Assembly (NCBI RefSeq): GCF_003952945.1
Contig: NZ_QXGK01000010.1
Coordinates: forward strand, 20,381-84,380
Source: Bifidobacterium samirii
GTDB taxonomy: Bacteria > Actinomycetota > Actinomycetes > Actinomycetales > Bifidobacteriaceae
Direction of reading: 5' to 3'
DNA: 64,000 nucleotides
Part shown: positions 8,622 through 17,749 of the stretch, piece by piece
Layout of the letters: every line of letters begins with the position of its first letter
Position numbering within the stretch: the first letter of the stretch is position 1
Program-made: the position numbers and the translations under genes
The notes under the pieces: model-generated
What the model was told of the DNA's origin: nothing
What the model saw: the letters and a program-made list of their open reading frames with translations, nothing else
Databases searched by the model: none

Positions 8622-9386
8622 CTACCGCAGGTCGCCCTCCAGATACGGTTCGACGAATGCGAGATTGCTGCCGCGTTCCAGCGAATGGAAATCCTGCATC
8701 GCATACCGCCAGGAGTCTGCCCACGTCGCCGGATCACCGTGTATGCGCCGCAGGGATTCAAGGGTTTTCGAGAACAGGGCCGGATCCCGTACGAATCGGT
8801 CCGCCAGTCTGATGGCGCCGCTTTGCTTCTGCCGTTCGTCCAGATTGTCGAGTCTGCCGCGGAACGCATGTTCGAGGTTGCGGCTGACGTAGAACAGACG
8901 GTAGGGAACCATAAGTTCCGTACGCCCCATCTTCTTTCGGAATCCATCGACGTTCAGCAGGGCGTCCACGCCGTTGCGATTGACCGTCCGGTCGGCGATC
9001 AGCGCATCTCGGTTCTTCGTGACGATGTCGGTCGTCGAATATCGGGTGCCTTCCGCCGATGAATCCTCCCGTACGCAGTCGTCGGACACGAACGCCCCAT
9101 CCAGATCGCAGATCTGGATGATGTGGCCGAGCTGGTTCCATGTGCGATCGTGGTCCCTGAGATAGCACTCCACGAGTTCGCGCACCGTTTGTGCCGGTTT
9201 GTCCGAGGGATAGAAGCCGTTGCGCCGGTGGAACTCCTCGCGGTGGTTCGGCGCGGTCAACACGTCGCAGTGGAATTCCTGCCCTTGGAACACGCGGCTT
9301 TCGACCAACGCCGAGAACGCCGGCACGAGCAGGCTGGCGTCGCTCGCGCCTTCCACGACGAGCAGGACGATCTTGCGTTTAGCCAC
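8622..9386 (-). CDS. TOPRIM-domain nuclease-like partner of AAA ATPase
   Basis: A 254-residue soluble protein. The N-terminus KIVLLVVEGASD carries the TOPRIM glutamate (E12) after a hydrophobic strand, and IIQICDLDGAF carries the DxD pair (D94, D96). This E...DxD layout is that of TOPRIM nucleases in OLD, AbiL and PARIS systems. The remaining 150 residues are charged and alpha-rich and I do not recognise them. The gene overlaps the upstream ATPase by 8 bp, so the two are translationally coupled. A two-gene anti-phage or abortive-infection module is the likeliest role, inferred from architecture. Confidence 0.75.
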   Translation of the reverse strand: MAKRKIVLLVVEGASDASLLVPAFSALVESRVFQGQEFHCDVLTAPNHREEFHRRNGFYPSDKPAQTVRELVECYLRDHDRTWNQLGHIIQICDLDGAFVSDDCVREDSSAEGTRYSTTDIVTKNRDALIADRTVNRNGVDALLNVDGFRKKMGRTELMVPYRLFYVSRNLEHAFRGRLDNLDERQKQSGAIRLADRFVRDPALFSKTLESLRRIHGDPATWADSWRYAMQDFHSLERGSNLAFVEPYLEGDLR

Positions 9387-10896
9387 GGCCCGCCTCCGTC
9401 ACGTCGGCGTTGAGTGCGGCCAGATCGGCGTCGATGTCCGTATCGTCATCATCGTCGGGATGGCCGGCGGCATAGAGACTGTTGCCGAACATGCGCGGGG
9501 TCGGCGAATCGTAGATGTCCGGCCCGTTCCAGCCGAGTTCGCTGGCAGACAGGTACCGTTTGCGCTGGTTGTTGGTGGAGGATTGGCGCGGCACGGTCGC
9601 GAACCGGTTGTCTGGATCGGTCACCGTCGTGCGGATGCAGCTGTTCGGCAGCACCTCCAACGCCCGCAGGTTGTGGGCGGTGAACACCAGTTGTCCCGCG
9701 CATCCGTCCGCCAGCTGGTACAGCATGTCGCCGAGCAGCAGTTCGAACACGCCGGAGTCGAATTCGTCCACGGCGACCAGCGCGTTCTCGTCGTTGTACG
9801 CGTGCTTGAGGTAGCCGAGCAGCGCGGTGACGCGTATGATGCCCTCGCTCTCGCAGCGGAATGGCACCGTGACGTCACTGCGGCGGGAGAACAGCTCTGC
9901 GGTGACCCGGTCCTCGCCGTCCCGGCCGGAGGGCGCGGTTCCGGTCTTCAGCAGGACATGCAGGCCGGGGACGATGGTCGGCAGGATGCGGTCGAAGGAT
10001 GCCACGGTCCGGCCGAGTCGCTCCGCCTGACCGGGCGTCAGCGGTTTAGGTTGCAGCAGGTCGAACAGGAACTCCGTGTTACGGCCCGTAGGATTCTCCT
10101 CCATGATGGGGATGTATGCATATGCGGCGTAGGAACCTCTTCTGGTCGTGGATACGAAGATGTCGTTGGTCGCGTACCCGCACAGCGCTTCGCGCAGTCG
10201 CACGAACTCGCCGAAACGTTCGTTGATGTATGCCATCGACCTGGAGGACACGCCCTTGGCTTCTCGCATGCGGGCCACCGTCCAGTCGATCAGGAACTCG
10301 GCTTCCGGCCGTTCGTCGAGCGTGGCGCATCGGGAGAACAGGAAGGACCGTCCTTCCATGTATGCCCGGTCCGCGGTACGCGAGACGACGGCCTTCACCG
10401 GAGCGATCGACTCGATGGAACGCCACACATAGGCCGGGGTAGACACGAACCCGACTTCGGCATCATCCATCCGGTGCCCCATCACCTCCCTCCCCAGGCG
10501 CGAGGGATCGTCGCCGATGCGGACCGATTCGGCGACGACGCGCGCCCGGGTCGAATCGGGAGCCGTCTTGCGCACGGACACCCGGTACTCGAGGTATCGG
10601 AGAGCCCGCTCCTCCTCGTCAGCGCCACGCTTCTGCACCTCGTCGATAAGGAACGTCGCCGTCATCGTGGCCACCCCTGTACTGGCGTTGACGACGTCAC
10701 CGGCGTTCTCCGGCAGCATCGCGCCGGAGAGCAGCGCCCGCAGCATGCCGATCGCATCGATGACGGTGGTCTTGCCCGACCCGTTCTGACCGTATATGCC
10801 CGTCACACTGCCGCCTGCGGGCAGATCATCGAAATCCAGAACGCCGTGCGATATGTTCCTCATGTCGTCCAGAACCAGTCTTTTCAAACGAATCAT
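9379..10896 (-). CDS. AAA family ATPase of two-gene TOPRIM module (candidate defence system)
   Basis: A 505-residue SMC/ABC-like ATPase of the AAA_15/AAA_21 kind. Walker A is GQNGSGKTT (residues 36-44), the signature-like ESEGIIR lies near 348, Walker B VAVDEFDSG near 371-378, and the sensor/H-loop FTAHN near 404. The long stretch between Walker A and the signature is typical of OLD/AbiL/PARIS ATPases. The C-terminal 70 residues end in an Asp-rich tail. I chose ATG 10896 because a TATAAT box (10953-10958) and an AT-rich leader lie upstream; an extension to a TTG at 10950 is unlikely. It is followed by the TOPRIM gene with an 8-bp overlap. Confidence 0.82.
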   Translation of the reverse strand: MIRLKRLVLDDMRNISHGVLDFDDLPAGGSVTGIYGQNGSGKTTVIDAIGMLRALLSGAMLPENAGDVVNASTGVATMTATFLIDEVQKRGADEEERALRYLEYRVSVRKTAPDSTRARVVAESVRIGDDPSRLGREVMGHRMDDAEVGFVSTPAYVWRSIESIAPVKAVVSRTADRAYMEGRSFLFSRCATLDERPEAEFLIDWTVARMREAKGVSSRSMAYINERFGEFVRLREALCGYATNDIFVSTTRRGSYAAYAYIPIMEENPTGRNTEFLFDLLQPKPLTPGQAERLGRTVASFDRILPTIVPGLHVLLKTGTAPSGRDGEDRVTAELFSRRSDVTVPFRCESEGIIRVTALLGYLKHAYNDENALVAVDEFDSGVFELLLGDMLYQLADGCAGQLVFTAHNLRALEVLPNSCIRTTVTDPDNRFATVPRQSSTNNQRKRYLSASELGWNGPDIYDSPTPRMFGNSLYAAGHPDDDDDTDIDADLAALNADVTEAGRG

Positions 10897-10985
10897 CGCA
10901 TCGCCATTCTCTAAAATATAAAATAATCTATTTTTTATAGAAATACGCAATCATTATACAACACAAGTTCATTCAAGCGACCGGA
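10897..10985 (-). promoter_or_regulatory. AT-rich promoter of the AAA-TOPRIM module
   Basis: On the minus strand a perfect -10 TATAAT lies at 10953-10958, with only a poor -35 upstream. About 60 bases between it and the ATG are strongly AT-rich, unlike the surrounding high-GC sequence, a common sign of acquired defence genes. Confidence 0.6.
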
Positions 10986-11030
10986 GTTGCGCGACATTGA
11001 GCAACACATGACAATCCGCCGTCAGCATGT

Positions 11031-11076
11031 CAAAAACACTGCGGTCCGCCTTCCCGACTCGGGGAAGGCGGACCGC
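11031..11076 (-). terminator. Strong terminator of the dipeptidase gene
   Basis: A perfect 15-bp stem (GCGGTCCGCCTTCCC, 6-base loop) is followed on the minus strand by TGTTTTTG, a classical intrinsic terminator. A second hairpin (CCGCTCC/GGAGCGG, 11081-11099) lies just before it on that strand. Confidence 0.9.
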
Positions 11077-11135
11077 GGTGCCGCTCCGGGCGGGAGCGGC
11101 GCTACAGGTCAGCGGTCAGCGGAACCGCGGACGGC

Positions 11136-12503
11136 CTACTTGCCGAGCTTGACGAGCAGCAGGGCCTCGGTGATCACGTTGTTCTTCAGACCGGACAGCG
11201 AGATCGACTCGTTGGGGCTGTGCGCGTTGGCCTTCGGATCCTCCGGGCCGGTGACGAGCACCTGCGCGTCGGGGAAGATGCGCTGCAGTTCGGGGATGAA
11301 CGGGATGGAGCCGCCCTCGCCCTTGTTGATCGGGGCGACGCCGAACGCCTCCTCCATCGCCTCGAGCGCGTCCTTGGTGGCCTCGGCGGTCGGGTCCATT
11401 GCCCAGCCCATGCCGTTCTCGCCCGGTTCGACGGTCACTTCGGCGCCGAACGGCGCGTGGGCGACGAGGAAGTCGGCCATCGCCCGCTGCGCCTCCTCGG
11501 GACGCTGGCTCGGCGCGGTGCGCAGGGACAGGCGGAAGCGCGCGGACGGGGCGATCACGTTGAACGAGCCTTCGACCGGCTGCGCGTCGAAGCCGATGAC
11601 GGTGACGCTCGGCTTGGTCCACAGGCGCGACGCGATCGAACCGGTGCCGGCGAGACGGTACGAGTCGAGGATGCCCGCGTCGGCGCGCACGCTCGCCTCG
11701 TCGAGGTCGCGCTGCAGGCCGCCGACCGGCTCCTGGGCGGCCACGCCCGGCACCGCCAGATCGCCGTTCGCGTCGTACATGGAGGCGATGAGCATCGCGG
11801 CGAGCGTGTTCGCGTCGAGGATCGGGCCGCCGTACTGGCCGGAGTGGACCGGATGCTCGAGGGCGCGCACGGTCACGTCGAGCGTGGTGTTGCCGCGCAG
11901 CGACGTGGTCAGGGACGGGATGTCGGCGGACCAGTTGCCCGAGTCGGCCACAATGATCACGTCGGAGTCGAATTCGTCGCGATGCTCCTCGATGAACGGG
12001 ATGAAGCTGGGCGAGCCCATCTCCTCCTCGCCTTCGATGAAGATCTTGATGTTGACGTTCAGCTCGTCGCCGAGCGCCTTGAGCGCGCCGGAGTGGATGA
12101 TGAGGCCGCCGCCGTCGTCCGCGGCGCCGCGGCCGTACAGGCGGTCGCCGACCTCGGTGGCGACGAACGGGTCGGTGTCCCATTCGGCCGGATCCGGCAC
12201 GGGCTGCACGTCGTGGTGCGCGTACAGGAGCACGGTCGGCGCCTGCGGGTCGACGATCCTGGAGCCGATGACCTCCCACGCGCCGGGCGTGCCATCGGGG
12301 TTGTGCGCCTGGGCGACGCGCGCGTCGATGCCGACCTCGCGCATCTCGGCGGCGACGAATTCGGCGGACGCCTTCATATGGTCGGCGGTGATGCCGTCGG
12401 CGGAGATCGACTTGAGCGCGATCTTGCGGGTCAGGATGTCGATGAGACGGTTCCAGTCGCCTTCGACGCGGGCGCGGATCCCATCGGCGTTGGTCTGGGC
12501 CAT
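11136..12503 (-). CDS. M20 family dipeptidase
   Basis: A 455-residue zinc-dependent exopeptidase of the M20 (PepV/CPG2-like) family, cytoplasmic, hydrolysing dipeptides or small peptides. The metal-binding and catalytic motifs are visible: LLYAHHDVQPVPD (first His and catalytic Asp), GRGAADDGGGL (bridging Asp), EGEEEMGSPSF (Glu pair), IVADSGNW, and a C-terminal GGSIPFI region. The dimerisation lid lies between residues about 190 and 330. ATG 12503 follows AAAGGAG. It is monocistronic, with the strong terminator at 11031-11076. Confidence 0.93.
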   Translation of the reverse strand: MAQTNADGIRARVEGDWNRLIDILTRKIALKSISADGITADHMKASAEFVAAEMREVGIDARVAQAHNPDGTPGAWEVIGSRIVDPQAPTVLLYAHHDVQPVPDPAEWDTDPFVATEVGDRLYGRGAADDGGGLIIHSGALKALGDELNVNIKIFIEGEEEMGSPSFIPFIEEHRDEFDSDVIIVADSGNWSADIPSLTTSLRGNTTLDVTVRALEHPVHSGQYGGPILDANTLAAMLIASMYDANGDLAVPGVAAQEPVGGLQRDLDEASVRADAGILDSYRLAGTGSIASRLWTKPSVTVIGFDAQPVEGSFNVIAPSARFRLSLRTAPSQRPEEAQRAMADFLVAHAPFGAEVTVEPGENGMGWAMDPTAEATKDALEAMEEAFGVAPINKGEGGSIPFIPELQRIFPDAQVLVTGPEDPKANAHSPNESISLSGLKNNVITEALLLVKLGK

Positions 12504-12584
12504 GATGCTCCTTTACGTGCGGTTGGTGATGCTCCAGCCATTGTACCGGCCCCGGAGAGCCTTCCGAGGGTCTATGCGTGGCCG

Positions 12585-12598
12585 TACGCTGGGCTGAC
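12585..12598 (+). promoter_or_regulatory. -10 box close to start, likely leaderless transcript
   Basis: TACGCT (12585-12590) lies eight bases before the ATG at 12599 and no ribosome-binding site is present, the arrangement expected for a leaderless mRNA. Confidence 0.4.
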
Positions 12599-13207
12599 AT
12601 GACATGGAATCCGTTCAGCAAAGACAAGGACAAGGCCCAGGAGCCGGTCGAGGCCGCCGCTCCCGGTCAGTCCAAGGGCAAGGGACGCCCGACCCCGAAG
12701 ATGAAGCAGGCGCAGAACCAGAACCTGCGCCCGCTCGTGCCGGCCGACCGCAAGGCCAGCGCCAAGGCCGCCAAGGCCCGCATCCGAGCCCGCGAGGACG
12801 CCGAGTACGAGGCGATGCAGACCGGCGACATCAACCACATGCCCAAGTCGGAGCGTCTGCCGTGGCGCATCTACATACGCGACTACGTGGACGCCCGCTT
12901 CAGCCTGGGCGAGGTGTTCCTGCCGGTCGCGTTCGCGATGCTCATCGTGTCAATGGTGATCACGTCGATCAACCCGGCCCTGTCGGTGCCGATCATGATC
13001 GTGCTGTACCTGTACTTCTTCGCCGTGATCATCGACGTGGTGCTCATGTGGCGCAAGCTCAAGAAGCTGCTGATCGCCAAGTTCGGCGAGGCGTCGGTGG
13101 CCCGCGGCTCGCGCTCCTGCTCGTACGCGTGGAGCCGTTCCATCCAGATGCGCCGCTGGCGTCTGCCCAAGCCGCGTCATCCCAAGCGCGGCCACTGGCC
13201 CGAGTGA
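12599..13207 (+). CDS. DUF3043 family membrane protein
   Basis: A 202-residue actinobacterial protein of unknown function. The N-terminus is charged and Lys/Gln/Ala-rich (residues 1-60), followed by a conserved block (RIRAREDAEYEAMQTGD and RLPWRIYIRDYVDARF), two membrane segments (about 110-130 and 136-155) and a basic C-terminal tail. This matches DUF3043. The ATG at 12599 (MTWNPF) is preferred over an in-frame upstream codon at 12578. Divergent from the dipeptidase, followed by a terminator. Confidence 0.82.
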   Translation: MTWNPFSKDKDKAQEPVEAAAPGQSKGKGRPTPKMKQAQNQNLRPLVPADRKASAKAAKARIRAREDAEYEAMQTGDINHMPKSERLPWRIYIRDYVDARFSLGEVFLPVAFAMLIVSMVITSINPALSVPIMIVLYLYFFAVIIDVVLMWRKLKKLLIAKFGEASVARGSRSCSYAWSRSIQMRRWRLPKPRHPKRGHWPE

Positions 13208-13217
13208 TCCGATAGTC

Positions 13218-13243
13218 AAGGCTCCCGTCCGGGGGCCTTTTCT
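13218..13243 (+). terminator. Terminator after the DUF3043 gene
   Basis: Stem AAGGCTCCC/GGGGGCCTT with a 4-base loop, followed by TTTTCTC, ten bases after the stop codon. Confidence 0.85.
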
Positions 13244-13304
13244 CGTTGCCGCGATCGTCCGGGTCGCGGCGTCCGATGCTCCCGCCCTTCCCCTCCGGAT
13301 TCCG

Positions 13305-13358
13305 GAACCGTTCCCGTTCCGCCCATTCCCGTTCCGCCCGTTCCCGTTCCGCCCGTTC
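13305..13358. repeat. 15-bp tandem repeat before the lipoamide dehydrogenase gene
   Basis: About three and a half copies of a 15-base unit close to CCGTTCCCGTTCCGC run in the leader just upstream of the ribosome-binding site at 13368-13373. The repeat is pyrimidine-rich on the plus strand and could vary in number by slippage. Confidence 0.75.
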
Positions 13359-13378
13359 CACACCGCAAAGGAGCCGTG

Positions 13379-15034
13379 ATGAACCAGTCCGCAGCCCATG
13401 CCATCCCCCACGACCCGCCGGCATCCCCGACCGCCGGAGCGCCCGTCGTCCATGACGTCGCCGTCGTCGGCGCCGGGCCGGGCGGCTACGCCACCGCCCT
13501 GCGCGCCGCCGAACTCGGCCTCGACGTCGTGCTCGTCGAACGCGACGCGACGCTGGGCGGCACCTGCCTGAACCGCGGGTGCATCCCTTCCAAGGCGCTG
13601 ATCGGCGCCACGCACGCGGTCGAGACGGTGCGCGACGCGGCAGCCGTCGGCGTCAGGGCGAGCGTCGAGGGCATCGACTTCGCCGCGTTGGGCGAGCATC
13701 GCCGCCGCACCGTCGCCACGATGACCGACGGGCTCGCCTCGCTCGTCGCCGCCCGCGGCATCGACGTGCGCCGCGGCGAGGTCGTCGCGATCGACCGCCT
13801 CGACATGGGCGGCGATGCCGCTGCTGCGGCCGCCGACGCCCGGACGTTCCGTCTCGCGATCGCCGACACGTCCGGCGCTGCCGTCGAAACCGCCGCCGGT
13901 GCCGACGCTTCCGACGACGATCCCGCCGCCGGCGCGCGCACGCACGTCCTCGCCCGGCATGTCGTCGTCGCCACCGGGTCGCAGCCGCGGCCGATGCCCG
14001 GCCACCCGTTCGGCGGACCGGTCATCGACTCGACGCAGGCGCTGGAACTCGACCGATTCCCCGACAGCGCCGTCATCGTCGGCGCGGGCGCGATCGCGCT
14101 CGAATTCGCCTCCATGTGGAACGCGGCCGGCACGCACGTCACGCTGCTCATCCGCAAGGACCGCGTCCTGTCCGGCTGGGACCGGCGCGCCGGTATGACG
14201 CTCACCCGCGAGCTCAGGCGCCGCGGCGTCGACGTCGTCACCCGGTCCGCGGTCGCCGGCATCGATATCGCCGACGACGGGCATGCGACCGTGCGCTACA
14301 CGCGCGACGGCGGCGACGAGACGGCCGTCGACGCGCAGGTCGTGCTCGCCGCCATCGGCCGCGAGCCGGCCACCGACGCCGACTGGTTCGACCGGGCCGG
14401 CATCGCGCGCGACGCGGTCGGCCACGTCGTGGCCGACCCGCTCGGCCGCACGTCGGCCGACGGGATCTACGCCGTCGGCGACGTCACCGCCGGCCATGCG
14501 CTCGCCCACCGCGCGTTCGCGCAGGGCATCGTCGTGGCCGAATCGATCGCCGGACTCGACCCCGAGCCGGTCGACGAGGATACGGTCCCCTCGATCGTGT
14601 TCTCCACGCCCGAGGCGGCGGCCGTCGGCCTGACCGCCGAGCAGGCGCGCGCACGCGGCGGCTATGCCGACGTCGCCGAAACCGCCTATCCGATGCGCTC
14701 CAACGCGCGCATGATGATGGCCGGCGCGGCGGGATCGCTCACGCTCGTCACCGGCCGCATCGTCGACGCAGGCCCGGCCGACGGCACGCCGGACGCGGCG
14801 CGGCCGGACGCCGCCGCCGACGACGCGACGGAACGGACCGGCGAACCGGTCGTGCTCGGCGCGACCGTCGTCGCCCCCGGCGCGTCCGACCTCATCGCCG
14901 AACTCCAGCAGATCGTCGGCAACCGCATCCCCCTGTCGCGGGCCGCCCGGCTCGTCCACCCGCACCCCACCTTCGCCGAAACGGTCGGCGAGGCGCTGCT
15001 CAAGGCCGACGGACGTCCGCTGCACACGCGCTGA
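13379..15034 (+). CDS. lpdA: Dihydrolipoyl dehydrogenase
   Basis: A 551-residue flavoprotein disulfide reductase that reoxidises dihydrolipoyl groups using NAD. FAD-binding VVGAGPGGYATALRAAELG is followed by the redox disulfide GGTCLNRGCIPSKAL, the NAD Rossmann motif VIVGAGAIALEFASMW, the second FAD motif GIYAVGDVTAGHALAH and the dimer-interface catalytic HPHPTFAE. It is about 80 residues longer than usual because of two Ala/Asp-rich insertions (near residues 140-185 and 465-490). ATG 13379 follows AAAGGAG; a GTG three bases earlier is in frame. No pyruvate or glycine dehydrogenase subunits are nearby, so the partner is not evident. Confidence 0.9.
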   Translation: MNQSAAHAIPHDPPASPTAGAPVVHDVAVVGAGPGGYATALRAAELGLDVVLVERDATLGGTCLNRGCIPSKALIGATHAVETVRDAAAVGVRASVEGIDFAALGEHRRRTVATMTDGLASLVAARGIDVRRGEVVAIDRLDMGGDAAAAAADARTFRLAIADTSGAAVETAAGADASDDDPAAGARTHVLARHVVVATGSQPRPMPGHPFGGPVIDSTQALELDRFPDSAVIVGAGAIALEFASMWNAAGTHVTLLIRKDRVLSGWDRRAGMTLTRELRRRGVDVVTRSAVAGIDIADDGHATVRYTRDGGDETAVDAQVVLAAIGREPATDADWFDRAGIARDAVGHVVADPLGRTSADGIYAVGDVTAGHALAHRAFAQGIVVAESIAGLDPEPVDEDTVPSIVFSTPEAAAVGLTAEQARARGGYADVAETAYPMRSNARMMMAGAAGSLTLVTGRIVDAGPADGTPDAARPDAAADDATERTGEPVVLGATVVAPGASDLIAELQQIVGNRIPLSRAARLVHPHPTFAETVGEALLKADGRPLHTR

Positions 15035-15105
15035 ACGCGTGCGGCGACCGCGCCAACTGGTAGAGTACGGACATAGTGTGTCCATCCCGCAAGAAGAGGA
15101 GTCTC

Positions 15106-15915
15106 ATGGCCGACAAGGATGAGAAGAAGCCGAAGAAGTCCAAGAAGAAGAACAGCACCATCAAGCAGATCATCCAGATCTACAAGTACACCGCCGCCGA
15201 CGACAAGGCGCTGCCCGCGCTGCTCGCGGTCGCCGGTCTGGCCCCGGTGGTCCTGTTCGTCATCCTCGGCCTGATGTTCCACTGGACGTGGCTGACCTGG
15301 ATCATGCTGATGATCACCGCGATCATGCTCGGCGCGCTGCTGGCGACGATGATGCTCACCAACCGCGCCGACAAGGTCGGCTACGCCAAGCTCGAGGGCC
15401 GCCCCGGCGCCGCCGTCAGCGTGCTGGGCAACATCAGCAAGGCCGGCTTCACCTTCCCGCAGCAGCCCGTGTGGATCGACCCGCGCACCAAGGACGCCAT
15501 CTGGCGCGGCACCGGCTACAACGGCATCTACCTGCTGGGCGAGGGCGACAAGGATCGTCTCAAGCGCCCGATGGAGCGTCAGGAGCAGAGCATCAAGGGC
15601 GTGACCGCCGGCTCGAAGATCCCCGTCTACCGCATCTACGTGGGCACCGGCGAAGGCCAGGTGCGCCTCAAGGACCTGCGCCGCACGCTGCTCAAGCAGA
15701 AGGCGTACCAGCCGAAGTCCGAGCCGACCGGCTGGTGGGACAAGATGTGGTACAAGATCCGCCCGAACACCCGCTTCATGCTCACCCAGACCGAGCTGGC
15801 CACCCTCAACAAGCGCCTCGACACGCTGCAGTCCAAGGCCGGCTACGGCATCCCCAAGGGCATCGACCCGAACCGCCCGCAGCGCATGAGCCGCCGGGCG
15901 ATGCGCGGCCGCTGA
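15106..15915 (+). CDS. DUF4191 family membrane protein
   Basis: A 269-residue actinobacterial protein. A Lys-rich N-terminus (residues 1-22) precedes two membrane segments (about 45-65 and 70-92) and a large cytoplasmic domain with the conserved stretch PVWIDPRTKDAIWRGTGYNGIYLLGEG. This is DUF4191, a family of unknown function often found beside glnA or lipoyl genes in actinobacteria, as here. ATG 15106 follows AAGAGGAG. The C-terminal tail is basic. Followed by a terminator at 15931. Confidence 0.85.
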   Translation: MADKDEKKPKKSKKKNSTIKQIIQIYKYTAADDKALPALLAVAGLAPVVLFVILGLMFHWTWLTWIMLMITAIMLGALLATMMLTNRADKVGYAKLEGRPGAAVSVLGNISKAGFTFPQQPVWIDPRTKDAIWRGTGYNGIYLLGEGDKDRLKRPMERQEQSIKGVTAGSKIPVYRIYVGTGEGQVRLKDLRRTLLKQKAYQPKSEPTGWWDKMWYKIRPNTRFMLTQTELATLNKRLDTLQSKAGYGIPKGIDPNRPQRMSRRAMRGR

Positions 15916-15930
15916 CCGTCGCCCATCCGA

Positions 15931-15958
15931 TCCCGCCGCCGCACGACGGCGGGATTTT
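15931..15958 (+). terminator. Terminator after the DUF4191 gene
   Basis: Stem TCCCGCCG/CGGCGGGA with an 8-base loop followed by TTTTC. Confidence 0.85.
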
Positions 15959-15963
15959 CGCAT

Positions 15964-16074
15964 GACGGACGAAAAACCGTCCGTCGAAACATGTTCGTAA
16001 CCGAAACGACGAGCCGGCGAAACGCCGGCATCTAGACTAAAGCCTGTACGTTACTTCACGAAAGGAGCGGTCCC
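15964..16074 (+). promoter_or_regulatory. glnA promoter and leader
   Basis: Contains a perfect 7-bp hairpin (GACGGAC/GTCCGTC, 15964-15985), a second one (GCCGGC/GCCGGC, 16013-16029) and a -10-like TAGACT at 16033-16038. AAAGGAG precedes the GTG start of glnA. No clear -35 or recognised nitrogen-regulator box was found; the second hairpin lies where a -35/spacer would be. Confidence 0.5.
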
Positions 16075-17511
16075 GTGACTGCACTGGCAACCAAGGCCGA
16101 CGCCGAGGCCCTGATCAACAAGGAAGGCATCGAGTATGTCTCCGTCCGTTTCACCGACCTGATCGGCGTGCAGCAGCACTTCAACGTCCCGGCGAGCGAG
16201 TTCCTCAAGGACGCCTTCACCGACGGCATGGCCTTCGACGGCTCCTCCATGGAGGGCTTCCAGGCCATCAACGAGTCCGACATGAAGCTGATCCCGGACG
16301 TCGAGACCGCCTACATCGACCCGTTCCGCAAGCACAAGACCCTCAACGTGGCCTTCTCCATCGTCGACCCGCTCACCGACGAGCCGTACTCGCGCGACCC
16401 GCGCCAGGTGGCCGCCAAGGCCGAGGCCTACCTGAAGTCCACCGGTCTGGCCGACACCGCGTCCTTCGCCCCGGAGGCCGAGTTCTTCATCTTCGACAAG
16501 GTCCGCTACGAGAACTCGATGCAGCGTTCCTTCTACGAGGTCGACTCGATCGAGGCGCCGTGGAACACCGGCGTCGACGTCGAGGACGACGGCACCCCGA
16601 ACATCGGCTTCAAGAACCGCGTCAAGCGCGGCTACTTCCCGGTCCCGCCGGTCGACCACACGCAGGATCTGCGCGACGACATGGTCGCCAACCTGCAGAA
16701 GGTAGGCCTGATCCTGGAGCGCGCCCACCACGAGGTCGGCGCCGCGGGCCAGCAGGAGATCAACTACCGCTTCAACTCGCTGCAGCACGCCGGCGACGAC
16801 CTGATGAAGTACAAGTACGTGGTGCATGAGACCGCCGCGCTGGCCGGCAAGGCCGCGACCTTCATGCCCAAGCCGATGGCGGGCGACAACGGCACCGGCA
16901 TGCACTGCCACCAGTCGCTGTGGAAGGACGGCAAGCCGCTGTTCTACGACGAGCGCAACTACGCCGGTCTGTCCGACATGGCCCGCTGGTACATCGGCGG
17001 CCTGATCAAGCACTCCTCCGCCGTGCTGGCCTTCACCAACCCGTCGCTGAACTCCTACCACCGTCTGGTGCCGGGCTACGAGGCGCCGGTCAACCTGGTG
17101 TACTCGGCCCGCAACCGCTCCGCCGCGATCCGCATCCCGCTGGCGGGCACCTCGCCGGCCGCCAAGCGCATCGAGTTCCGCGCCCCGGATCCGTCGTGCA
17201 ACCCGTTCCTCGCCTTCTCCGCCCAGCTCATGGCCGGCCTTGACGGCATCCTCAACCACATCGAGCCGCCGGCGCCGGTCGACAAGGACCTGTACGAGCT
17301 GCCCCCGGAGGAGCATGCGGGCATCAAGCAGGTGCCGGCCTCGCTCGCCGAGGCGATGGACGCCCTCGAGGAGGACCACGACTTCCTGACCGCCGGCGAC
17401 GTGTTCACCGACGACCTGATCGAGACGTGGCTCGACCTCAAGCGCGGCGAGATCGAGATGGCCCGTCTGGCCCCGACCCCGCTGGAGTACGAGCTGTACT
17501 TCCACATCTGA
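16075..17511 (+). CDS. glnA: Glutamine synthetase, type I
   Basis: A 478-residue GSI that makes glutamine from glutamate, ammonia and ATP in the cytoplasm as a dodecamer. The N-terminal beta-grasp domain includes [11 protein letters not shown], metal-ligand motifs lie in APEAEFFIF and [14 protein letters not shown], the ATP-site segment is [19 protein letters not shown], and the substrate loop is [20 protein letters not shown] near residue 405 is the adenylylation-loop Tyr motif, so regulation by GlnE is possible. The start is GTG at 16075 after AAAGGAG. It ends at a strong terminator. Confidence 0.97.
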   Translation: MTALATKADAEALINKEGIEYVSVRFTDLIGVQQHFNVPASEFLKDAFTDGMAFDGSSMEGFQAINESDMKLIPDVETAYIDPFRKHKTLNVAFSIVDPLTDEPYSRDPRQVAAKAEAYLKSTGLADTASFAPEAEFFIFDKVRYENSMQRSFYEVDSIEAPWNTGVDVEDDGTPNIGFKNRVKRGYFPVPPVDHTQDLRDDMVANLQKVGLILERAHHEVGAAGQQEINYRFNSLQHAGDDLMKYKYVVHETAALAGKAATFMPKPMAGDNGTGMHCHQSLWKDGKPLFYDERNYAGLSDMARWYIGGLIKHSSAVLAFTNPSLNSYHRLVPGYEAPVNLVYSARNRSAAIRIPLAGTSPAAKRIEFRAPDPSCNPFLAFSAQLMAGLDGILNHIEPPAPVDKDLYELPPEEHAGIKQVPASLAEAMDALEEDHDFLTAGDVFTDDLIETWLDLKRGEIEMARLAPTPLEYELYFHI

Positions 17512-17533
17512 GTCTTATGGCTCGGAAACGTTG

Positions 17534-17628
17534 AAATGACGCCATTCTGATTCCAGCGGGAGTTGAATGGGAGTCATTTGGCGTAGACAAAGACCTTGTG
17601 AAACCAAGTTTCACAAGGTCTTTTTTTC
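17534..17628 (+). terminator. Tandem hairpins, terminator of glnA
   Basis: The second hairpin (17591-17628) has a perfect 13-bp stem AGACCTTGTGAAA with a 5-base loop followed by seven T, a textbook terminator. The first (17534-17579, AAATGACGCCATTC and an imperfect complement) lies between it and the stop codon. From 17629 to 17749 nothing further was recognised. Confidence 0.93.
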
Positions 17629-17749
17629 ATTTACTGGCGTGACGCACCGGCCCCCCATCGGCGCCACTCCGGGAGCGCGACAAGCCCTATGGGTCGAAAT
17701 CCGCCTAAGGACTCGCGTCGCAGCCGCTCGATCGAAGCAGGGGAATCCC

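Noticed and set aside
10897-10950. Extension of the AAA ATPase to a TTG at 10950
   Set aside because: It begins at the predicted transcription start region next to the TATAAT box, and ATG 10896 starts the conserved strand MIRLKRLVL.
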